NCBI GenBank assembly: GCA_019750345.1
Contig: JAIEON010000066.1
Span: forward strand, 1-10,430
Length of the DNA stretch: 10,430 nt
Direction: 5' to 3'
From: Patescibacteria group bacterium
GTDB taxonomy: Bacteria > Patescibacteriota > Minisyncoccia > Phycocordibacterales > UBA9973
This document shows, piece by piece, positions 6,751 to 10,430 of this stretch. Position 1 is the first letter of the stretch, and each line of letters opens with the position of its first letter. The notes under the pieces are model-generated. The model was given only the letters and a program-made list of their open reading frames with translations. It was not told the origin of the DNA and ran no database searches. The position numbers and the translations under genes were made by a program.

Positions 6751-7122
6751 ATGAACAAAGATCTCTCACATCTGACAGAAGAAGAACGACATGTTACTCA
6801 AGAGAAGGGGACAGAGCGACCATTTTCAAATAAATATTTTGATCATCATGAAAATGGTGTATATACCTGTAAGGTCTGTGGTGAGCAGTTGTTTGATTCT
6901 TCGACTAAGTTCGATTCAGGGACAGGGTGGCCATCATATGACGCTCCAATAAGGACTGATTCTGTAGAGTATGTAGAGGATACTACTCACGGTATGTCTC
7001 GTGTAGAGGCACTCTGTGCACACTGTGGGGCTCATCTCGGACACGTCTTCAATGATGGTCCTACGAGTACCGGAAAACGGTTTTGTATTAATTCAGCTAG
7101 TTTGAATTTTGAACAAAAATAG
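6751..7122 (+). CDS. msrB: Peptide-methionine (R)-S-oxide reductase
   Basis: This enzyme reduces the R epimer of methionine sulfoxide in oxidised proteins. The 123-residue single-domain length fits MsrB. Zinc is held by two CxxC pairs, C40/C43 (CKVCG) and C89/C92 (CAHCG). The core motifs GTGWPSY (57-63), GAHLGHVF (93-100) and RFCINSASL (110-118) are present, with C112 as the catalytic cysteine. In E. coli MsrB a resolving cysteine lies in the SGCGWPS segment; here that position is threonine (SGTGWPS) and no other cysteine remains. It should therefore act as a one-cysteine enzyme, regenerated by a thioredoxin-like or low-molecular-weight thiol. The stop is directly followed by the terminator palindrome. 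Confidence 0.95.
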   Translation: MNKDLSHLTEEERHVTQEKGTERPFSNKYFDHHENGVYTCKVCGEQLFDSSTKFDSGTGWPSYDAPIRTDSVEYVEDTTHGMSRVEALCAHCGAHLGHVFNDGPTSTGKRFCINSASLNFEQK

Positions 7123-7166
7123 TAAATAAAAAGAGCTCTCCCATATGGGAGAGCTCTTTTTATTTA
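7123..7166. terminator. Bidirectional terminator: perfect 44-bp palindrome
   Basis: Every base from 7123 to 7144 pairs with 7166 to 7145, with no mismatch. The centre is GAGCTCTCCCATATGGGAGA, and the arms end in AAAAA on one side and TTTTT on the other. It begins at the base after the msrB stop and includes the stop codon of the convergent acidic-protein gene. It thus fills the whole space between the two genes and can terminate both transcripts. Confidence 0.9.
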
Positions 7167-7418
7167 GCGAGCGTCGAATCCTTTGTCTTCATCAAAGAAG
7201 TAAGAAGCTTCTTCAGTGTCTACTTCTTCTTCGTCTTCTTTTCCTTCCTCATCTTCATCAAGTGGGCTTCGTTTTACAGGTAAAACGTCAGTGTCATCGA
7301 TTGGAGTATCCGAGTCATCAACTTCGTCTACTGCATCAACATCTACTGTGCTCATACCTTCGGGTAACTCTTCCTCTGTTAATTCATCTGGGCCCCCGAA
7401 CTCAATATCATCTGACAT
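7164..7418 (-). CDS. Highly acidic low-complexity protein (84 aa), function unknown
   Basis: About 36 of 84 residues are Asp or Glu and only about five are Lys or Arg, so it is strongly negatively charged and probably largely disordered. The N-terminus is MSDDIEFGGPDELTEEELPE, the middle is a D/V/T-rich stretch, and the C-terminus ends with ASYFFDEDKGFDAR, the only aromatic-rich part. No family is recognised. The minus strand is chosen over the opposite serine-rich frame because its stop sits inside the shared terminator palindrome and because it lies in line with ruvB-ruvC. A nucleic-acid mimic, a metal or cation binder, or a partner of a basic protein are possibilities only. No Shine-Dalgarno is visible. 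Confidence 0.6.
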   Translation of the reverse strand: MSDDIEFGGPDELTEEELPEGMSTVDVDAVDEVDDSDTPIDDTDVLPVKRSPLDEDEEGKEDEEEVDTEEASYFFDEDKGFDAR

Positions 7419-7437
7419 ACGTTATGTACTACTTTTA

Positions 7438-7468
7438 TTTATAATTGTTATGAACATAGTTGTATCAA
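7438..7468 (-). promoter_or_regulatory. Possible promoter of the acidic-protein gene
   Basis: On the minus strand TTGATA (7468-7463) and TATAAA (7443-7438) are separated by 19 bases, slightly long. The leader would be roughly 12-20 bases. Read-through from ruvBC is an alternative, because no strong terminator is seen after ruvC. Confidence 0.25.
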
Positions 7469-7503
7469 AAACTGTTTTGCTTGGCAAGTAGGAGATTGGA
7501 TAA

Positions 7504-7992
7504 TTATTGCCAGGTGGAGACCTTTAGTGCACCAGCTGCTGCAAATCCTACTGCAATGGCATCAATTTCATCATCTAAAAGTTTACTAGTGTCCAGTACG
7601 AGAGTCAGTGCTACCATTTTTTGTACCTGCGCTTTGTTTGCGTTCCCACTACCAGTCATTGATTGTTTTACTTCTTGAGGAGATAGTTCTATCAGTGGGA
7701 TATTGTGGAGTCCTGCGAGTGTCACTACAATTCCACGCGCTTCAGCTACTTTCAACGCGGTAGTTTTATTGACTGAAAAAAACAGTGTTTCAACAGCAAT
7801 ATGTGTTGGTTGCCATTCTTCGATTAATGCTTGTATAGCTTTGAAAACAAAGGCTAATCGAAACGAGTGAGTATCGGTTTTTTTTGTGGTGATACAGGTT
7901 GATGTTTCGAGTTGCGGTTTGCCATGCTCTACTGTAATCAGTGCTGCACCACATCGGTCATATCCAGGATCAATAGAGAGAATTCTAGTCAT
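7504..7992 (-). CDS. ruvC: Holliday junction resolvase RuvC
   Basis: An RNase H-fold endonuclease that cuts Holliday junctions symmetrically during recombination. At 162 residues it is close to the usual 160-175. The acidic active site is complete: D8 in the first strand (ILSIDPG), E68 (IAVETLFF), and D141 with D144 near the end (DEIDAIAVG). The conserved central stretch VKQSMTGSGNANKAQV (108-123) is also present. The ATG lies eight bases inside the end of ruvB in another frame, so translation is probably coupled to ruvB; no separate ribosome binding site is needed or seen. ruvA is not in this window. Confidence 0.95.
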   Translation of the reverse strand: MTRILSIDPGYDRCGAALITVEHGKPQLETSTCITTKKTDTHSFRLAFVFKAIQALIEEWQPTHIAVETLFFSVNKTTALKVAEARGIVVTLAGLHNIPLIELSPQEVKQSMTGSGNANKAQVQKMVALTLVLDTSKLLDDEIDAIAVGFAAAGALKVSTWQ

Positions 7993-8968
7993 TGGTTAAA
8001 TAGTCACGACCCGTTTCTGTGAGAATACGACCTCGTGGGGTTCGCTCTATTAATCCAAGTTGTATGAGGTATGGCTCTATAACGTCTTCGATAGTGCCCT
8101 CGTCTTCACCGGTCGCAGCAGCGAGGTTTTTTACTCCGGTTGGACCACCATTAAATTTGTCTCGAAGTGTGACGAGAATAGTAATGTCACTTTGTGAAAG
8201 ACCGTTGTGGTCGAGACCGAGCAGTTCAAATGCGTCACGAACTGAATCTGTGTCTATCTCTTTTTTATGCATTTGTGCATAGTCACGAACTCGTCTGAGA
8301 AGATAGTTGGCGATTCGAGGAGTTTTACGAGAGCGTGACGCAACACTCGGGAGAAGTTCTGTAGGAAGTACCACTCGCAATATCGCGGCAGAGCGACCAA
8401 TGATGGTACTAATTTCTTCATCAGTATAAAAGTCTAAACGAAACGCACCACCAGAAAAACGAGAACGAAGTGGGCTCGAAAGCATACCAAAACGAGTAGT
8501 TGCACCGAGCAATGTAAATGGGGGAAGCTCAAGTTGAATAGTTCGCGCACTCGGACCCTTACCAATCATGATGTCGAGTTTACCAGTCTCCATCACAGGA
8601 TAGAGGACTTCCTCAATTGTTTTATTGAGGCGATGAATTTCGTCGATAAAAAGCATATCACCCGGTTGAAGGTTAGTGAGTATTGCTGCAAGATCGCCGA
8701 CGCGCTCAATGGCTGGACCTGATGTCACGCGAAGGTTTGCTCCGACTTCTTTTGCAATAACATGGGCGAGTGTTGTCTTGCCGAGCCCTGGTGGTCCATA
8801 AAAAAGAATGTGTTCTGGAGAGTGACCACGCTCTTTTGCTGCTCCCAAAAGTATTGAAAGGTTCTTTTTTATTTGCGTTTGACCAATATATTCAGCGAGA
8901 GAATTAGGGCGGAGAACATTGTCGCTAAATTGGTCGTCTAATGGGGGAATAGGAAGTGGGCTTGACAT
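7985..8968 (-). CDS. ruvB: Holliday junction branch migration helicase RuvB
   Basis: The hexameric AAA+ motor of the RuvAB complex drives branch migration at Holliday junctions. From ATG 8968 the protein has 327 residues, normal for RuvB, and starts MSSPLPIPPLDDQF shortly before the conserved LRPNSLAEYIGQ (19-30). Walker A is GPPGLGKTT (58-66), Walker B is LFIDEIHR (106-113), and sensor 1 is in GATTRFG (155-161). The arginine finger lies in PLRSRF (166-171). The C-terminal winged helix includes GGPTGVKNLA (274-283) and IERTPRGR (307-314). The frame stays open for 34 more codons to GTG 9070, but that extension has no family counterpart and would overlap the promoter region. The gene overlaps ruvC at its 3' end. 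Confidence 0.95.
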   Translation of the reverse strand: MSSPLPIPPLDDQFSDNVLRPNSLAEYIGQTQIKKNLSILLGAAKERGHSPEHILFYGPPGLGKTTLAHVIAKEVGANLRVTSGPAIERVGDLAAILTNLQPGDMLFIDEIHRLNKTIEEVLYPVMETGKLDIMIGKGPSARTIQLELPPFTLLGATTRFGMLSSPLRSRFSGGAFRLDFYTDEEISTIIGRSAAILRVVLPTELLPSVASRSRKTPRIANYLLRRVRDYAQMHKKEIDTDSVRDAFELLGLDHNGLSQSDITILVTLRDKFNGGPTGVKNLAAATGEDEGTIEDVIEPYLIQLGLIERTPRGRILTETGRDYLTND

Positions 8969-8979
8969 TTTAGAATGGT

Positions 8980-8988
8980 ATGCTATCA
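8980..8988 (-). promoter_or_regulatory. Proximal candidate -10 of the ruvB-ruvC operon
   Basis: TGATAGCAT on the minus strand (TG-N-TAGCAT) ends 11 bases before ATG 8968, giving a leader of zero to about five bases. It is a 4 of 6 match to TATAAT plus the TG extension. Confidence 0.35.
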
Positions 8989-9024
8989 TGTCTTCAGAGT
9001 CGTAGAGCAATGAAGGTTGTCTAC

Positions 9025-9033
9025 ATTCTAACA
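9025..9033 (-). promoter_or_regulatory. Distal candidate extended -10 of ruvB-ruvC
   Basis: TGTTAGAAT on the minus strand (TG-N-TAGAAT) has the same hexamer as the epimerase promoter. It would give a leader of about 50 bases. It overlaps a plus-strand TACATT (9022-9027) that could serve the putative RNA gene. Confidence 0.35.
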
Positions 9034-9037
9034 CAAC

Positions 9038-9185
9038 AAAGAATATATAAATCTCTAAGCAGTCAGCCACAGGTTCTAAGTGTCGGCGCAGGACGTTTTG
9101 GTTTCGACTGGGGCCATCCTACAAATATGCTTTACTTATAGAGCACTGTCTCTATAAGGACTGTTTAGAGATTTATGCATTTTTT
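9038..9185 (+). ncRNA. Putative structured non-coding RNA between ruvB and pilB
   Basis: No credible protein frame fills the 275 bases between ruvB and pilB. The segment is closed by a 27-position helix, 9038-9064 with 9159-9185. It has 23 Watson-Crick pairs, three wobbles (9059/9164, 9046/9177, 9041/9182) and one mismatch (9045/9178). All three wobbles are G-U on the plus strand and would be C-A mismatches on the minus strand, so a plus-strand RNA is indicated. The 3' arm ends in six Ts (9180-9185), as a terminator would. A perfect 9-bp hairpin (9135-9143/9150-9158, six-base loop) abuts the closing helix. Two weaker hairpins are possible at 9066-9087 and 9090-9120. A TACATT box at 9022-9027 would place the 5' end near 9034. 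I recognise no family; part of it resembles the tmRNA 5' end. Confidence 0.5.
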
Positions 9186-9205
9186 GTTCCAATAGGAATG
9201 AGAAA

Positions 9206-9235
9206 AATCCCCTACAACAATTGTTGTAGGGGATT
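9206..9235 (-). terminator. Rho-independent terminator of pilB
   Basis: A perfect 30-bp palindrome (AATCCCCTACAACAA and its complement) begins nine bases beyond the pilB stop on the minus strand. There it is followed directly by a T-rich tail that includes the last two bases of the stem (ATTTTTC). The plus-strand side lacks a U tract, so it mainly ends pilB transcription. Confidence 0.85.
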
Positions 9236-9243
9236 CTCCATTT

Positions 9244-10430
9244 CTAGTCTTCGTTCAAATCCACAACAGACTCTACTTCAGCGAAGTCTGTAAGTCCCTT
9301 AAGGATTTTTACAATACCATCTTCTTTCATATCAAGAGTTCCTTGTAGTGTGGCAACTTTTTTAATATCTCGCTCACTCGGACTATCGATAATGATTCTC
9401 TCGATACGTTCATCTGTTTGAATCGCTTCAAAAATACCAAGACGTCCTTTGTAACCAGTACTATTGCAATGCTCACAGCCTTTCACTCCCCAGAGAGTAG
9501 TAACATCTCTCTGTACGCCGTATTGTTCCATGTTTTTACCTTCAGCAATTGCAGCGTCCCAAATACGAGTAATATGAGCGAGTTCTTCTGTGGTTGCGGG
9601 TCGTTCGTATTTACACTCTGGACATAGTGTGCGAACAAGGCGTTGGGCGATAGAGAGTGATAGTGCAGAAACCAAAATCTTCGGGTTCACATCCAGGTCA
9701 ATGAGTCGAGGGATAACACCAGAAGCATTGTTGGTGTGAAGTGTTGAAAACACTAAGTGTCCGGTGAGCGCGCTCTCTACTGCAATCTTTGCGGTTTCTG
9801 AGTCACGGATCTCACCGACCATGATTACGTCTGGGTCCTGACGAAGCGCGCTGCGAAGTCCTTCTAAGAAGGTGTACCCCTTTTTGTGGTCAGTCTGTGT
9901 TTGAGTAATACCGGCTATGTGATATTCAATCGGGTCTTCAATAGTAATAATTTTTAATTCTTGTGAAAATATTTTCTTCAAAAAAGCATACAGGGTAGTA
10001 GTCTTACCACTCCCTGTTGGTCCGGTAAGGAGAATCAATCCGTTAGGCTTTTTGATTTCTTTCATAAATATTTCGTACAACGGAGCACTAATACCGAGTT
10101 CATCAAGTTGCACTTGAATACTTTTTGGATTCAAAATACGGAGCACAATACTTTCCCCGTACGCCCCCGGAATCATTGAAGTACGAAAGCTAATTTCTGT
10201 TTCTTCTTCAAGTGGTTTAAAGAACGCGCTAAAGCGACCGTCTTGTGGGTTGCTGTTGATGGTAAGCTTGAGTCCTGATAATAATTTGATACGAGTATTG
10301 ATTTGCTTGTAGGTTGCGGCATCAAACTGTGTAATCACACGAAGTACACCATCAAGACGGAATCGAAGTTCAACAGAGCTTTCCATTGGTTCGATGTGGA
10401 TATCAGATGCGCCGAGACCAATTGCTGTAC
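9244..10430 (-). CDS. pilB: Type IV pilus assembly ATPase PilB/GspE family (5' end outside window)
   Basis: This hexameric secretion ATPase powers pilus extension at the inner face of the membrane. The frame is open through the right edge, giving 394 visible residues; 14 codons lie upstream of the first in-window ATG (10386) and encode TAIGLGASDIHIEP, a hallmark of the family's N2 domain. So ATG 10386 is not the start. Counting from that Met: RFRLDG (8-13), Walker A GPTGSGKTT (122-130), Asp box ITIEDPIEY (147-155), Walker B region DPDVIMVGEIRD (184-195), His box TGHLVFSTLHTN (208-219). A zinc-binding tetracysteine follows, C255/C258 and C304/C307. PilB is favoured over type II GspE from the likely lineage, in which type IV pili are widespread and type II secretion is not. 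The gene ends in its own terminator. Confidence 0.93.
   Translation of the reverse strand, partial: TAIGLGASDIHIEPMESSVELRFRLDGVLRVITQFDAATYKQINTRIKLLSGLKLTINSNPQDGRFSAFFKPLEEETEISFRTSMIPGAYGESIVLRILNPKSIQVQLDELGISAPLYEIFMKEIKKPNGLILLTGPTGSGKTTTLYAFLKKIFSQELKIITIEDPIEYHIAGITQTQTDHKKGYTFLEGLRSALRQDPDVIMVGEIRDSETAKIAVESALTGHLVFSTLHTNNASGVIPRLIDLDVNPKILVSALSLSIAQRLVRTLCPECKYERPATTEELAHITRIWDAAIAEGKNMEQYGVQRDVTTLWGVKGCEHCNSTGYKGRLGIFEAIQTDERIERIIIDSPSERDIKKVATLQGTLDMKEDGIVKILKGLTDFAEVESVVDLNED

Noticed and set aside
6573..6833. Frame spanning the end of the SET gene and the start of msrB, with an internal AAGGAGGTGG at about 6638
   Set aside because: The Shine-Dalgarno-like bases are codons for Lys-Glu-Val-Gly in the SET protein, and the frame runs through conserved MsrB coding sequence. 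Starts elsewhere here do not use such sites.
7216..7491. Plus-strand serine-rich frame (runs of Ser) opposite the acidic gene
   Set aside because: It is the complement of Asp/Glu-rich codons; it extends into the ruvC-side intergenic region and lacks promoter, ribosome site and family features.
8969..9070. N-terminal extension of RuvB to GTG 9070
   Set aside because: The extra 34 residues have no counterpart in RuvB, and the region contains two -10-like boxes and the start of the putative RNA helix.
9088..9440. Full-length tmRNA gene on the plus strand
   Set aside because: Although the 5' signature is suggestive, a 350-base tmRNA would run through a terminator and deep into conserved pilB coding sequence, and no tag frame or CCA-ending acceptor arm is seen.
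1..10430. CRISPR arrays, insertion sequences, tRNA or rRNA genes
   Set aside because: No spaced direct repeats, transposase motifs, or tRNA cloverleaf with a T-arm and CCA were found by eye on either strand.

Overview
This 10.4 kb window looks like chromosomal sequence from an AT-rich bacterium of the Candidate Phyla Radiation (Patescibacteria, Parcubacteria-like). That assignment is inferred from several features: very tight gene packing, almost no Shine-Dalgarno sequences, an Ig-tailed class A penicillin-binding protein, a SET-domain methyltransferase, a TyrRS with a KMGKT signature, and a type IV pilus ATPase. No marker gene proves it. All genes read cleanly with the standard code, and no recognised gene ends in TGA.

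Left part (1-2868): the last 25 codons of a protein resembling the end of the DNA polymerase sliding clamp (DnaN), then a small DUF721/DciA-like gene. Their transcript ends in a terminator hairpin that overlaps the stop codon. Converging on them is a long gene for a bifunctional peptidoglycan synthase (PBP1A type).

Middle (2869-7166): tyrS on the plus strand converges on a previously untracked 48-residue one-helix membrane protein gene; their stop codons overlap. Four plus-strand genes follow: a TIGR01777-type NAD(P)-dependent epimerase, a COG1092-like SAM-dependent methyltransferase, a SET-domain lysine methyltransferase and msrB. Each appears to have its own -10 box only 6-10 bases before its start codon. 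A perfect 44-bp palindrome closes msrB and the convergent acidic-protein gene.

Right part (7164-10430, minus strand): an extremely acidic 84-residue protein, ruvC and ruvB in an overlapping operon, a 275-base intergenic region, and the 3' portion of a pilB/gspE assembly ATPase whose start lies beyond the window. That intergenic region carries the most interesting signal: about 148 bases closed by a 27-position helix whose three wobble pairs are compatible only with a plus-strand RNA. The helix ends in a six-T tract and encloses further hairpins, so it looks like an uncharacterised structured non-coding RNA.

Functionally most of the window is housekeeping: replication, recombination and repair (DnaN, DciA-like, RuvB, RuvC), wall synthesis (PBP1A), translation (TyrRS, possible rRNA methyltransferase), oxidative repair (MsrB) and surface pili (PilB). 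The novel material is the putative RNA, the leaderless promoter layout, the 48-aa membrane protein, the acidic protein and the SET protein.
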